Positions 34,940 through 44,441 of a stretch of 64,000 bases of DNA are shown in pieces. The notes beneath the pieces are model-generated. The model searched no databases. It was not told where the DNA came from and was given only the letters and a program-made list of their open reading frames with translations. Each line of letters starts with the position of its first letter. The stretch's first letter is position 1. Origin of the DNA: Pseudomonas frederiksbergensis (GTDB lineage Bacteria > Pseudomonadota > Gammaproteobacteria > Pseudomonadales > Pseudomonadaceae); contig NZ_MOBP01000012.1 of assembly GCF_003732665.1 (NCBI RefSeq), positions 62,001-126,000 of the forward strand, in the 5' to 3' direction. A program made the translations under genes and the position numbers.

Positions 34940-35881
34940 ATGAACGATAAAAACAACATAGATATTCTGATCAGCGAGGTAGGCCCAAGGGATGGGTTGC
35001 AGAGCGTCAATGCAGCGATGCCCACTGAGCTGAAGAAGCAGTGGCTGACTGCGCTGGCAGATGCCGGGCTTCAAGAAATCGAGGTCGGCTCTTTTGTTTC
35101 GCCCAAGCTGCTGCCACAAATGGCTGACGCAGCAGAGCTGGTCGCTCATCTTCGGCAAAGACAGGATGTATTCGTCACCGCCCTGGTGCCTAACCTCAAG
35201 GGCGCGCAAGCAGCGTTCATGGCTGGTGTTCAGAAAATCACGATGCCAATCTCGGTCAGCGAGCCACACTCACTTGCCAACATTCGAAAAACCCACGAGC
35301 AGGTTTACGAAGAGGTGAGCTCCGTTGTCGCTCTTCGAAACGAGCGCTTTCCGCATGTCGAGATCGAATCAGGCTTGTCTACGGTATTCGGCTGCACCAT
35401 TCAAGGTGAAGTCCCGGAATACGACGTGATTCGCATGGCGTTGCGCATGGTGGAGTTGGGCGTTGATGAGGTCGGTCTGGCCGATACTGTCGGCTATGCA
35501 AATCCCGCTCAAGTCCGCCGTCTTTTCACTCGATTGCGCAGCGAGATAGGAGCCAAAGCGGGCAGTGCGCATTTCCACAACACTCGCGGACAAGGGCTGG
35601 CCAACGTGGTTGCCGCGCTGGATGCAGGCGTCACGATTATCGACGCTTCCCAGGGCGGCCTTGGAGGATGCCCCTACGCACCAGGCGCCTCGGGAAATAT
35701 TGTTACCGAGGATCTCGTCTATCTACTCGAATCCATGGGGCTGCGTACAGGTGTCGACATCGACAAGCTGGTGGCAGCTCGTGAGTGGCTTAAACAAGGG
35801 TTGCCTGGTGAACCGCTATACGGGTTTATCCCGGACGCTGGCGTGGGTAAAAACTTCCACTACGCCGGGGGTGCTCGATGA
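34940..35881 (+). CDS. HMG-CoA lyase-like enzyme
   Basis: The 313-residue TIM-barrel protein has the HMG-CoA lyase signatures: SEVGPRDGLQS with catalytic Arg-Asp, the metal-binding pair in AHFHNTRGQ, and GGLGGCPYAPGASGN with the flexible-loop Cys and metal-ligand Asn. The second motif has Asn where HMG-CoA lyases usually have Asp (HCHDT). It should cleave a 3-hydroxy-3-methyl-type acyl-CoA to acetyl-CoA and a keto acid or ketone. ATG 34940 with GGAGA upstream gives the family length. It overlaps the CoA transferase gene by ATGA. Confidence 0.85.
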   Translation: MNDKNNIDILISEVGPRDGLQSVNAAMPTELKKQWLTALADAGLQEIEVGSFVSPKLLPQMADAAELVAHLRQRQDVFVTALVPNLKGAQAAFMAGVQKITMPISVSEPHSLANIRKTHEQVYEEVSSVVALRNERFPHVEIESGLSTVFGCTIQGEVPEYDVIRMALRMVELGVDEVGLADTVGYANPAQVRRLFTRLRSEIGAKAGSAHFHNTRGQGLANVVAALDAGVTIIDASQGGLGGCPYAPGASGNIVTEDLVYLLESMGLRTGVDIDKLVAAREWLKQGLPGEPLYGFIPDAGVGKNFHYAGGAR

Positions 35882-37077
35882 GCACGCAAAATCAGAACAT
35901 CCAGGCATTACCGCTGGCTGGCATCCGTGTTGTCGAGTTCGTGCACATGGTCATGGGCCCCACTTGCGGTTTGGTACTCGCCGATCTCGGTGCGGAGGTC
36001 ATCAAAGTCGAGCCCACTCCTGAGGGCGACAACACGCGCCGCCTGACGGGTTCTGGCGCGGGGTACTGGATGACCTACAACCGCAATAAGAAAAGCTTTG
36101 CTGTGGACATCAAGTCAGAAGAGGGCATGGCCGCGGTACGCAAGCTGATTGAAAGCGCGGACGTGGTCACCGAGAACTTTCGGCCCGGCGCGATGGAAAA
36201 GCTTGGGCTGGGTTATGAAGGCGTGAAAGCTATCAAGCCCGACATCATCTATAGCTCCATGAAAGGTTTTTTGCCTGGCCCCTATGAGCACCGGACTGCG
36301 CTGGATGAAGTGGTGCAGATGATGACCGGCCTGGCTTACATGACGGGCCCGGAAGGTCGCCCATTGCGCGCGGGTGCTTCGGTTAACGATGTGATGGGGG
36401 GGATGTTCAGCGCCATCTCAATCCTCGCAGCGCTTTGGCAACGCAAGGCCACCGGTGAGGGGCAATTTGTCCAAACGGGCCTTTTTGAAAACTCAGCTTT
36501 CCTAGTCGGCCAGCACATGATGCAAATGGCGACCACAGGCAAGCCCGCAGCTCCAATGCCCAGCCGTCTTTCAGCGTGGGCAATCTATGACGTCTTCAGC
36601 ACCCTGGATGACGAGCAGGTCTTCATGGGCGTGGTCAGCGACAGTCAATGGGTCAGTTTCTGCGATGCCTTCGGCTTCGATCAGTTGGGCCGTGACCTCG
36701 ATCTCGCGAAAAACACTCAACGTGTTCAAGCCCGTTCAAAGATCCTTCCCTTGGTAAAGGAACGGCTCGCCAGCCTGCGCAAACATGACGTCATGGCCAT
36801 GTGCGAGCGAGCAGGCTTGCCTTTTTCTCCTATCCAGCGCCCCCAGGATCTGTTCGAGGATCCACACCTGAATGCCTCTGGAGGCCTGGCACATCTCTCT
36901 TTGGAAAACGGCGAAGAAGTGAAGGTGCCGATGCTGCCGTTCGAGATGAACGGCCGGCGCATGGATGCTCGCCTGAATGTGCCTGAGTTAGGCAGCCATT
37001 CAGAGGAGCTACTTGAAGAGATGGGTTATTGCGCGGGGGACATCGAGTCCTTACGGGGGCGCGGCATCGTCCGCTGA
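35878..37077 (+). CDS. CaiB/BaiF class III CoA-transferase
   Basis: The 399-residue protein has the family N-terminus (LAGIRVVEFVHMVMGPTCGLVLADLGAEVIKVE), NRNKKSFAVDIKSEEG, and the catalytic Asp in AGASVNDVMGG. It would move CoA from a donor such as succinyl-CoA to a dicarboxylic acid. The pairing with an HMG-CoA lyase-like enzyme recalls activation and cleavage of 3-hydroxy-3-methylglutarate or citramalate-type acids. It starts inside the lyase stop codon (ATGA), so the two are translationally coupled. Confidence 0.87.
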   Translation: MSTQNQNIQALPLAGIRVVEFVHMVMGPTCGLVLADLGAEVIKVEPTPEGDNTRRLTGSGAGYWMTYNRNKKSFAVDIKSEEGMAAVRKLIESADVVTENFRPGAMEKLGLGYEGVKAIKPDIIYSSMKGFLPGPYEHRTALDEVVQMMTGLAYMTGPEGRPLRAGASVNDVMGGMFSAISILAALWQRKATGEGQFVQTGLFENSAFLVGQHMMQMATTGKPAAPMPSRLSAWAIYDVFSTLDDEQVFMGVVSDSQWVSFCDAFGFDQLGRDLDLAKNTQRVQARSKILPLVKERLASLRKHDVMAMCERAGLPFSPIQRPQDLFEDPHLNASGGLAHLSLENGEEVKVPMLPFEMNGRRMDARLNVPELGSHSEELLEEMGYCAGDIESLRGRGIVR

Positions 37078-37154
37078 CCTTCAAACCTGTAGCAAATTTG
37101 CTGATGGTTTCCCCGGCCGTCAGCCATATAAGAATAAAGCTGAGGAAACCAGTC

Positions 37155-38474
37155 ATGGCTGTTGTGACGACATCTGCGAAAAGTCCCAAAGGCTTCGCGG
37201 CGCAACCTCTTGATGCAGAACAAACCCGCGTCCTTCACAAGGCTGCGTGGCGTTTGATTCCGTTGCTTGCGCTTGCCTATTTCTTTAATTACCTGGATCG
37301 CACCAGCGTAGGTTACGCCGCGCTGCAAATGACCGGTGACCTGGGGCTGACCGCTACTCAGTTCGGGCTTGGCGCAGGGATCATGTTTTTTGGCTACTGC
37401 TTGTGCGAAGTGCCCAGCAACCTGGCAATGTATCGATTCGGCGCCAGGCTGTGGATGGCCCGGATTATGATCACGTGGGGACTGGCCGCAGCCACGACGG
37501 CTCTGGTGGTCGGGCCTTACAGTTTCTATGTAGTAAGGCTGATCCTCGGTATCGCCGAGGCAGGTTTCTTTCCGGGCGTCATCTTCTTCCTAACGTTGTG
37601 GTTTCCTGCGCAGTACCGCACCAGGGTGCTCGCATGGTTCACAGTGGCCACACCTATTTCATTTCTGGTAGGGGGGCCATTGTCCATTTGGCTCTTGCAG
37701 ATGCATGGTTTCCTCGGACTCGCGGGCTGGCAGTGGATGTTCATCATTGAAGGAATTCCAGCCTGCATCCTGGGGTTGATCACGTTGAAAGTGCTGACCA
37801 ATCATCCGGCAGAAGCCAAATGGCTGACACCTGGCGAACGTGATTTGATTGCCGGCATGCTGGCTGAAGAACAAAGCAAGGGCCATCACAGCCACGGCTT
37901 CAAGATGGCGCTAAAGGATCCCCGGGTGTGGATTCTCAGCTCGATTACGTTCAGCTTTACTTTGGGCTCCTACGGTATCGGTATCTGGTTGCCACAGATG
38001 CTCAAGGCGCATGGCGTAGAAGTCAGCATGATCGGCTGGGTAGCAGCGATTCCTTACTTTTTCGCTACCATTGGCCTGTTGATCTGGGCCAAGCATGTTG
38101 ATCGTACTGGCAAGGGCATTTTCAACCTTACGCTTGCGATGCTGCTTGCGGGATTGGCGCTGTTGTTCGCATTGCAAATGAATGCATTGATTCCCGCATT
38201 GGCTGGTATCACGTTGGCCTTGGTTGGCACGATTGCTGGTAAAACGATCTTTTACACCCTGCCAGGCAAGTTTCTTCGGGGGCAGGCAGCCGCGGGTGGG
38301 ATCGCTTTGATCAACTCGATTGGTGCCTTCGGTGGTTTTGTCGGCCCTTATCTGATGGGGTTTCTCAAAGATTACACAGGCTCGTTCACAGCAGGGCTGA
38401 TGGTGATGGGATGCATCATGTTTGTGGCCGCAGCTATGGTTGTGTCGTTACGCCTGTTTCTGCGCGAGGAGTGA
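37155..38474 (+). CDS. MFS transporter, anion:cation symporter type
   Basis: The 439-residue protein has 12 spans and the ACS-branch features: NYLDRTSVGYAALQM in the first span, GYCLCEVPSNLAMYRFGARLWMARIMITWGL, and FLTLWFPAQYRTRV. These carriers take up organic anions such as phthalate, glucarate or tartrate analogues. ATG 37155 with GAGGAA upstream is chosen; the frame is open further into the CoA transferase gene. It probably imports the acid handled by the two upstream enzymes; the CitMHS carrier may be a second route. Confidence 0.85.
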   Translation: MAVVTTSAKSPKGFAAQPLDAEQTRVLHKAAWRLIPLLALAYFFNYLDRTSVGYAALQMTGDLGLTATQFGLGAGIMFFGYCLCEVPSNLAMYRFGARLWMARIMITWGLAAATTALVVGPYSFYVVRLILGIAEAGFFPGVIFFLTLWFPAQYRTRVLAWFTVATPISFLVGGPLSIWLLQMHGFLGLAGWQWMFIIEGIPACILGLITLKVLTNHPAEAKWLTPGERDLIAGMLAEEQSKGHHSHGFKMALKDPRVWILSSITFSFTLGSYGIGIWLPQMLKAHGVEVSMIGWVAAIPYFFATIGLLIWAKHVDRTGKGIFNLTLAMLLAGLALLFALQMNALIPALAGITLALVGTIAGKTIFYTLPGKFLRGQAAAGGIALINSIGAFGGFVGPYLMGFLKDYTGSFTAGLMVMGCIMFVAAAMVVSLRLFLREE

Positions 38475-38595
38475 CACGCTGGCCCCATAGCTGCTCAGGA
38501 GGTATCTTAAGTTCATTGAAATTGTCTTGCGGGCGATTATAGCTGTCTGACTGACGCTGAATCGCTTTCGGGCTCAGACCTGACGTTGAGTAGCT

Positions 38596-39363
38596 ATGAA
38601 CATCGAATCTGAAACAAGCCTTTCTGATCAATCCAACGGCGTGGAAGGTGGCGGAGTCGCCGCTGTCGATCGAGCTTTTTCGATTCTCGCGGCCTTTCAG
38701 GTCGAACAGGAAAGCCTGACATTGGCCGAACTGGCGAGGCGAACCGGGCTCTACAAAAGTACGATACTGCGCTTGATTGCTTCGTTGGAGAAGGCTGGTT
38801 TTGTGCGACGCCTCAGTGACGGTAGTTATTCGGTCGGGCCTGAGCCTCTTCGTTTGTCACAGTTGTACCAGGCCTCTTTCCGCCTTCGTGATGTCATCCA
38901 TCCATTATTAGAGTCAATAGCAGAGGAGAGCGGTGAAACGTCCTCTTTCTACGTACTTGAGAACGGCAGCAGGGTGGTGCTGTTTCGAGTTGAGCCTAAA
39001 CGAGCCGTGCGGGTTTCGGTATTGGAAGGCTCGCGCTTCCCTTTGCATTCCGGTGCATCAGGGAAGATTCTTCGCGCTTTCTCTCGACAGGGAGATCCAA
39101 CTTTGACGGACGTACGTGAGCGTTTTTGGGCCAGTTCTTTTGGTGAGCGGGACCCGGAAACGACGGCTGTATCGGTCCCCGTATTTTCGATCGGCTACGA
39201 GCTTAAGGGTGCACTCACACTATCAGGCCCATCTGATCGCCTGCTGCAAGAGCATGTCCAACACGCAGCATCAATTCTGCTGCGCAATGCGGCCATTGCA
39301 ACGAGCGCTCTGGGCGGCAGTAATGCAGAGTTGCGAGATGCGCTTAACAGACTGAACCCTTAA
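38596..39363 (+). CDS. IclR-family regulator
   Basis: The 255-residue protein has an IclR winged helix (FSILAAFQVEQESLTLAELARRTGLYKSTILRLIASLEKAGFVRR) and a C-terminal effector domain. IclR proteins commonly control nearby aromatic or organic-acid genes from palindromic operators in divergent promoters. The GTTCTGTCA cluster at 34690-34901 is the best candidate target. It is transcribed in the same direction as the MFS gene, 121 bases downstream. Confidence 0.87.
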   Translation: MNIESETSLSDQSNGVEGGGVAAVDRAFSILAAFQVEQESLTLAELARRTGLYKSTILRLIASLEKAGFVRRLSDGSYSVGPEPLRLSQLYQASFRLRDVIHPLLESIAEESGETSSFYVLENGSRVVLFRVEPKRAVRVSVLEGSRFPLHSGASGKILRAFSRQGDPTLTDVRERFWASSFGERDPETTAVSVPVFSIGYELKGALTLSGPSDRLLQEHVQHAASILLRNAAIATSALGGSNAELRDALNRLNP

Positions 39364-39393
39364 AAACACCGCATCCTCTGCGAGCCGCAAGCA

Positions 39394-39993
39394 TTACGCC
39401 GTTTTATTCTCCAGCAGCAATCCGCTAGCCAATGCCACAAAACCTTCGGCCACTTGTTCTGAAGCCGTTTGCGGATCCTCAGCGTTTGCAATCCACAAGG
39501 AAGCGCCAAGCAGGGCGCCCATGATCAGGCGTGCTGTCGCTTCGGTGTTGACCGTGCGGATCGTGCCTTCATCGATCAACTTCTGGATGCTGCGCTGGGT
39601 GCTGCGGATGCAAGCATTCTGGCTTGGCCATTGCGAGGGATCGCCCAGCACCGATGGGCCGTCGAGGAACACAATGCGCTGGATTTCAGGTTCCAGGGAC
39701 ATCTTGATATAAGCGATGGACTCATCGATAAAGCCGTCCCAGGTGGTGCTCGCCTGCGCGATGATGACCGACAGTCGCGCCATCATCTCTTCATCAATTT
39801 GGGCGATGACGGCCTGAAGCAAGCCTTTCTTGTCACCAAAGTGATGGTAAAGCGCGCCACGGGTCAGCCCGGCCTTAGCGGTCAAATCATCCATCGAACT
39901 CTCCGCATAACCCTTCGCAGCGAATGCGTCCCGCGCCGCCTTGATCAGCTTGCCGCGGGTCTCGGTAATCATGTCCGCACGCTTCTGCGCCAT
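39394..39993 (-). CDS. TetR-family regulator
   Basis: The 199-residue protein has a classical TetR N-terminus: LIKAARDAFAAKGYAESSMDDLTAKAGLTRGALYHHFGDKKGLLQAVI. The long helical C-terminal half resembles TetR_C regulators of the YhgD/AcrR type. It is divergent from the NAD-kinase-like gene across a region with three copies of a CATACG-N3-CGTATG-type element, its probable operator. The same element recurs at 46.7 kb. Confidence 0.87.
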   Translation of the reverse strand: MAQKRADMITETRGKLIKAARDAFAAKGYAESSMDDLTAKAGLTRGALYHHFGDKKGLLQAVIAQIDEEMMARLSVIIAQASTTWDGFIDESIAYIKMSLEPEIQRIVFLDGPSVLGDPSQWPSQNACIRSTQRSIQKLIDEGTIRTVNTEATARLIMGALLGASLWIANAEDPQTASEQVAEGFVALASGLLLENKTA

Positions 39994-40018
39994 CAGTCCT
40001 CTTCCTTATAAAAAATAA

Positions 40019-40086
40019 CATTCGTGGCGTATGTGAGTTGACATACGCTGTGCATGTCGTATTGTGGCTGACATACGTGGCGTATG
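40019..40086. promoter_or_regulatory. Three-copy TetR operator and plus-strand promoter
   Basis: Three 15-bp elements lie here: CATTCGTGGCGTATG (40019-40033), CATACGCTGTGCATG (40042-40056) and CATACGTGGCGTATG (40072-40086, a perfect palindrome around TGG). GCGTATGT and ACATACGC also form an inverted repeat at 40027-40048. A plus-strand promoter TTGACA (40038-40043), 16 bases, TATTGT (40060-40065) runs through the elements, so binding would repress it. Confidence 0.65.
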
Positions 40087-40152
40087 CAATGTGTCTGGGC
40101 AGTGTGCTGCTCAGGCGCTGAAACGCCGTCATTCAGCACAGGATACCGAGCA

Positions 40153-41325
40153 ATGCGTGAGCAGCGCGACTCCGATATTTCAAGCCTCAGCACCGGCCAG
40201 GGCAAAACCATCGGGCTGATTGTCAACCCTGTTGCCGGCATGGGCGGGCGTGTTGGCTTGAAGGGCACCGATGGTCCTGAGGTTTTGCAGGAAGCGATTC
40301 GCCGTGGCGCGCGGCCGGTCTCAAGCGAACGGGCAGCTCTCGCGCTCAAGCGCCTGGCGGCATTGACCTCGGCCACGCCATTTCGATTGATGACTGGCGC
40401 TGGGGCGCTGGGCGAAGACATCGCCCGCGCAGCCGGTCTTGAACCTGTTGTCGTCTACCGCCCCTCACCAGGATCGAGCCGGCCCGAAGACACTCGCAAG
40501 GCTGCGCTCGTCATGGCAGACGCTGCCGTCGATCTGTTGCTGTTCGCCGGGGGCGATGGGACTGCGCGTGATGTGCTGGAAATGGTCAGCGATCGAGTGC
40601 CCATCCTCGGTATTCCGACGGGCGTGAAAATGTATTCCGCCGTCTTCGCCACCAATCCCGAGAACGCTGGAAGCCTCGCGGCACGTGTCATGGCCGGCGA
40701 GTCCAGGGTGCGCTTTCGCGAGGCCGAGGTCATGGACATTGATGAGGCCGCCATGCGCACTGATCAGATGTCGGCGCGCCTGTATGGCTACGCGCTCAGT
40801 CCCCACGAGCGTCACCTGGTGCAAAACGCCAAGGCCGGTTCCGTCCTTAATGAAAACCTGGCGCTCGACGCCGTGGCCCGGCAGATCGTCCGCCAGATGA
40901 AAGTCGGCTGCCTTTACCTGCTGGGGCCCGGCACCACGACACGGCGGGTAATGATCGAACTCGGCCTGCCGTCGACGCTGCTTGGCGTCGATGCGGTAAT
41001 GGACGGCGCGCTGATAGGCGCCGACCTCAACGAGCAAGCGTTGATCAGCCTGATGGAAGGCCATGAGACACGGATCATCGTCGGCGTGCTTGGCGGCCAT
41101 GGCAGCTTGTTCGGACGCGGCAATCAACAGCTCAGCGCCGAGGTGATCCGCCGCACCGGGCGCGAAAACATCATCGTGATCACCTCGATGGACAAGCTCA
41201 TCTCCCTCGACGCCGGCTGCCTGCGCGTCGACACCGGCGACGCCGAAATCGACGCCATGCTCAGTGGCCATACACGCGTGCACACAGGACCCGACCGGTC
41301 CGTCTTTTTCAGGGTTCGATCCTGA
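40153..41325 (+). CDS. ATP-NAD kinase family protein (AcoX-like)
   Basis: The 390-residue protein has the NAD-kinase/diacylglycerol-kinase fold marker GGDGT (133-137) in LLLFAGGDGTARDV, an N-terminal IGLIVNPVAGMGGRVGLKG segment and LGIPTGVKMYSAVFA. This is the AcoX-type branch, encoded beside specialised operons rather than the housekeeping NAD kinase. It may phosphorylate NAD or another nucleotide for the pathway. ATG 40153 is used; the frame is open to 40084, inside the operator. It is the first gene of an operon with the two GcvP-like subunits. Confidence 0.82.
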   Translation: MREQRDSDISSLSTGQGKTIGLIVNPVAGMGGRVGLKGTDGPEVLQEAIRRGARPVSSERAALALKRLAALTSATPFRLMTGAGALGEDIARAAGLEPVVVYRPSPGSSRPEDTRKAALVMADAAVDLLLFAGGDGTARDVLEMVSDRVPILGIPTGVKMYSAVFATNPENAGSLAARVMAGESRVRFREAEVMDIDEAAMRTDQMSARLYGYALSPHERHLVQNAKAGSVLNENLALDAVARQIVRQMKVGCLYLLGPGTTTRRVMIELGLPSTLLGVDAVMDGALIGADLNEQALISLMEGHETRIIVGVLGGHGSLFGRGNQQLSAEVIRRTGRENIIVITSMDKLISLDAGCLRVDTGDAEIDAMLSGHTRVHTGPDRSVFFRVRS

Positions 41326-41360
41326 TCATTTGTTTCATCCGAAAAAACGAGGATAACCCC

Positions 41361-42764
41361 ATGAGTAATCATGTTGCCCACCCCTACATGGCGAACTCCG
41401 TTCCCGCCCTCAAGCAGGAGATGCTCGATTCAATCGGCGTCGCCAGCATCGAGGAACTGTTCCAGCAAATTCCCGAAGGCCATCGCCTGCAACGTCCGAT
41501 CAACCTGCCGCCGGCACTCAACGAGAGCGAGCTGCGTCGGCACCTGGTCAGTACGCTATCGAAGAACAAAACGTGCGAGCAAAATCTCAACTTTCTGGGC
41601 GCCGGCTGTTGGCAGCACCACGTTCCGGCGGCGTGCGACGAGGTTGTGCGCCGCAACGAGTGGCTGACGTCGGTGTTCGGCGAGCCAAGCTCCGATCATG
41701 GGCGCAACCAGGCCTGGTTTGAGTTCTGCAGTCAGCTCGGCGAGTTGCTGAACATGGACCTGGTGGGCCTGCCGGTGCGCAGTTGGGGCTGCGCCGCGGG
41801 CCACGCCATTCGCATGGCCACACGCATCACCGGGCGCAACGAAGTGGCGGTGGTCCGCGCCATCGACCCGGAGCGGCTTTCGATCATTCGCAACTACTGC
41901 GAACCGGTCGACATGCCCAGCCACATCGTCGTACGCCTCGTCGACTATGACCCGGCAACCGGCTTGCTCGATCTTGATCATCTTCGCGCCTCGATCGGCG
42001 AGCAAACCGCTGCCGTCTATTTCGAAACGCCGTCTTACTTCGGGGTGATCGAACAGCAAGGCGCCGACATTGCCGCCATGGCCCATGCGGCGGGTGCCGA
42101 AGTGATCGTCGGTGTCGACCCTATTTCGCTGGGCGTGCTGGCTGCACCGATCGATTTCGGAGCGGACATCGTGGTTGGCACCACGCAGCCACTCGGGGTG
42201 CATATGAATTGCGGTGGCGGCGTCAGCGGTTTCATCGCGACGCGCGACGAAGAACTGTACGCCCACCAGTACCCAACGCTGTTCATCAGCATCGGCGAAA
42301 CCACCAAGCCGGGTGAATATGGTTTTGGCCTGAGCCTGTTCGAGCAATCTTCATACGGCTTGCGTGACAAGGGCAACGATTGGACCGGGCACTCGGTGTA
42401 CATGTGGGCCATCGCCAACGCCGTGTACATGGCAATGATGGGGCCCCAAGGCTTTGAAGACGTGGGCAAAGTGATCCTGCAACGGGCTCACTTTGCCACG
42501 AAGCTGCTGGCTGAGATTCCAGGCGTGCGCGTGACGTTTCCAAGCGGTTTCTTCAAGGAATTCGTGGTGAATTTCGACGCCACCAGACTCAGTGTGAAGG
42601 ACATCAACAAGCGGCTTCTCGCCCTCGGGATCTTCGGCGGCAAAGACCTGACACAGGACTTCCCGGAGCTGGGCGCCAGCGCCCTTTACTGCGTCACCGA
42701 GATTCACACCCAGGCAGACCTTGAGCGTCTGACCGCTGCACTCAAAAAGGTAATCGCACAATGA
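41361..42764 (+). CDS. Divergent glycine decarboxylase-like subunit 1 (GcvPA family)
   Basis: The 467-residue protein is recognisable as a GcvPA-type fold-type I PLP protein: a start with SIEELFQQIPEGHRLQRPINLPPALNESELRRHL, then LNFLGAGCWQHHVPA. In ordinary P-proteins the next stretch contains YTPYQPE; here it is FGEPSSDHGRNQAWFEF, and the SMYDGATA region reads RSWGCAAGHAI. These changes are at or near the substrate site and suggest a different amino acid or a changed reaction. It overlaps the subunit 2 gene by ATGA. No H-, T- or L-protein gene is present in the window. Confidence 0.75.
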   Translation: MSNHVAHPYMANSVPALKQEMLDSIGVASIEELFQQIPEGHRLQRPINLPPALNESELRRHLVSTLSKNKTCEQNLNFLGAGCWQHHVPAACDEVVRRNEWLTSVFGEPSSDHGRNQAWFEFCSQLGELLNMDLVGLPVRSWGCAAGHAIRMATRITGRNEVAVVRAIDPERLSIIRNYCEPVDMPSHIVVRLVDYDPATGLLDLDHLRASIGEQTAAVYFETPSYFGVIEQQGADIAAMAHAAGAEVIVGVDPISLGVLAAPIDFGADIVVGTTQPLGVHMNCGGGVSGFIATRDEELYAHQYPTLFISIGETTKPGEYGFGLSLFEQSSYGLRDKGNDWTGHSVYMWAIANAVYMAMMGPQGFEDVGKVILQRAHFATKLLAEIPGVRVTFPSGFFKEFVVNFDATRLSVKDINKRLLALGIFGGKDLTQDFPELGASALYCVTEIHTQADLERLTAALKKVIAQ

Positions 42765-44317
42765 GCACGACACTCAAGGAATACCACGCTCCCGTCTGGA
42801 GCGAACCGGTCATTCTGGAGATGGGCTATCCCGGCCGTCGCGGCGTGATTTTTTCTGACGTGGAAGCCGAGGTGCAAGCCGCTGTCGGCAGTGCCGACGG
42901 CTTGATTCCCGCAAATATGCGCCGCACGCGCAAACCGGCGTTGCCGGAAATGTCCGAGCCCGAGGTGCTGTACCACTACTTGCGTTTGTCGCAACAGACC
43001 CTGGGCATGATGAACATCAGCCTGTTCGGCACCTGCACCATGAAGTACAACGCCCAGATCAACGAGGCGATGGCGTGGCGCCCGGAAATCACTCATGTGC
43101 ATCCGTATCAGGACGAAGACACCCTGCAAGGCGCGCTGGAAGTGGTGCATGGCATGGACACGATCCTGCGTGAATTGTCCGGGATGGATCAGTTCATCTT
43201 CCAGGCGGGTGGCGGTGCCGATGCGGCCTACACCAACTGCGCCGTGACCCGTGCCTACCACGCCTCCCGTGGCGAACTGGCGCAGCGTGACGAGATCATC
43301 ACCACGATCCAGACGCACCCGAGCAGTGCAGCGACCGCCGCTGCGGCCGGGTTCAAGGTGATCACGTTGATGATCGAGGAGAACGGTTACCCGTCGCTCG
43401 AATCACTCAAGGCCGCTGTGTCTGATCGCACCGCCGCGTTGATGGTGAATAACCCCGACGACATGGGCGTCTACAACCCGCAAATCCGCGAGTGGGTGCA
43501 GGTGGTGCACGAGGCGGGCGGACTGTGCTTCTACGACCACGCCAACTTCAATGGCGCGATGACCAAGATTCGTGCTCGCGAACTCGGTTTCGATGCGTGC
43601 ATGTTCATGCTGCACAAAACATTCGGCGCACCGAAAAGTGGAGTAGGCGGCCCGGCCGTGGGTGCCTATGGTTGTTCGGCGGAACTCGCGCCGTTCCTGC
43701 CGGCACCGGTGGTGGCGTTCGACGGTGAGCGCTACAGCCTGGATTACGATCGTCCGCAGAGCGCCGGCAAGATCCGTGAGTTCTGGGGCAACGTTCCCGT
43801 CATCCTCAAGGCCTACGCCTGGTCGCGGGCTATGGGGGCGCAAGGCATGGCCGAAGCGTCGGATATCTCGGTCCTGGCCAACAACTACATGGAAAAAGGT
43901 TTGCTGGCGATACGCGGCGTAACCCGTTCCCACCCCGAGGCCACCAGTCCGCGGATGGAGATGACGCGCTACAGCCTTGAGCAACTCAAGGAAGACACCG
44001 GGGTCGACGTCCACGACGTGCAGAATCGCATGAGCGATTTCGGCATCGATCCGATGTGGAGCAGCCATCATCCGTGGCTGGTGCCGGAGCCTTTCACGCC
44101 CGAGGCGGGGGAAATGTATGGCAAGGAAGCGTTGGATACGTGGATTGCCGTGCTCGCGCACATTAGCGATGAGGCCTACTCGAACCCGGAGATCGTCAAG
44201 ACCTCGCCGCACAACCAGGCGATTCACCGGATGAAAAGCGCGCCCCTGGAAGACCCGCAACACTGGGCCATGACCTGGCGCTCGTTCTTGCGCAAAAACA
44301 ACAAGCAGACTGCCTGA
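42761..44317 (+). CDS. Divergent glycine decarboxylase-like subunit 2 (GcvPB family, PLP-binding)
   Basis: The 518-residue protein has the GcvPB hallmarks: FGTCTMKYNAQINE, FQAGGGADAAYTN, FYDHANFNGAM and the PLP lysine in MLHKTFGAP (K286). In normal P-proteins HKTF is followed by a His-Gly-rich loop ending GGGGPG; here it reads GAPKSGVGGPAVG. It should form a heterodimer with the product of the preceding gene, with which it is translationally coupled. PLP-dependent decarboxylation or cleavage of a non-glycine amino acid is inferred. Confidence 0.77.
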   Translation: MSTTLKEYHAPVWSEPVILEMGYPGRRGVIFSDVEAEVQAAVGSADGLIPANMRRTRKPALPEMSEPEVLYHYLRLSQQTLGMMNISLFGTCTMKYNAQINEAMAWRPEITHVHPYQDEDTLQGALEVVHGMDTILRELSGMDQFIFQAGGGADAAYTNCAVTRAYHASRGELAQRDEIITTIQTHPSSAATAAAAGFKVITLMIEENGYPSLESLKAAVSDRTAALMVNNPDDMGVYNPQIREWVQVVHEAGGLCFYDHANFNGAMTKIRARELGFDACMFMLHKTFGAPKSGVGGPAVGAYGCSAELAPFLPAPVVAFDGERYSLDYDRPQSAGKIREFWGNVPVILKAYAWSRAMGAQGMAEASDISVLANNYMEKGLLAIRGVTRSHPEATSPRMEMTRYSLEQLKEDTGVDVHDVQNRMSDFGIDPMWSSHHPWLVPEPFTPEAGEMYGKEALDTWIAVLAHISDEAYSNPEIVKTSPHNQAIHRMKSAPLEDPQHWAMTWRSFLRKNNKQTA

Positions 44318-44327
44318 GCCGTTGTAG

Positions 44328-44352
44328 CGTCCCCGTCGATAAAGCGGGGACG
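44328..44352 (+). other. Intercistronic hairpin
   Basis: CGTCCCCG and CGGGGACG form a perfect 8-bp stem around a 9-base loop just after the GcvPB-like gene and 90 bases before the ligase start. No T-run follows. It may stabilise the upstream message or reduce read-through. Confidence 0.5.
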
Positions 44353-44441
44353 TTCTCGAAACCTGATCAGAGCTAAGAATCAGCCATCGGATGGTTGCCA
44401 GCATCGCTACACGGCTGGCGCCTTCCTCACAGGATAACGTC

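Noticed and set aside
40153-41325. Housekeeping NAD kinase
   Set aside because: The N-terminal and central motifs fit the AcoX-type branch, the protein is longer than NadK, and the gene sits in a regulated accessory operon.
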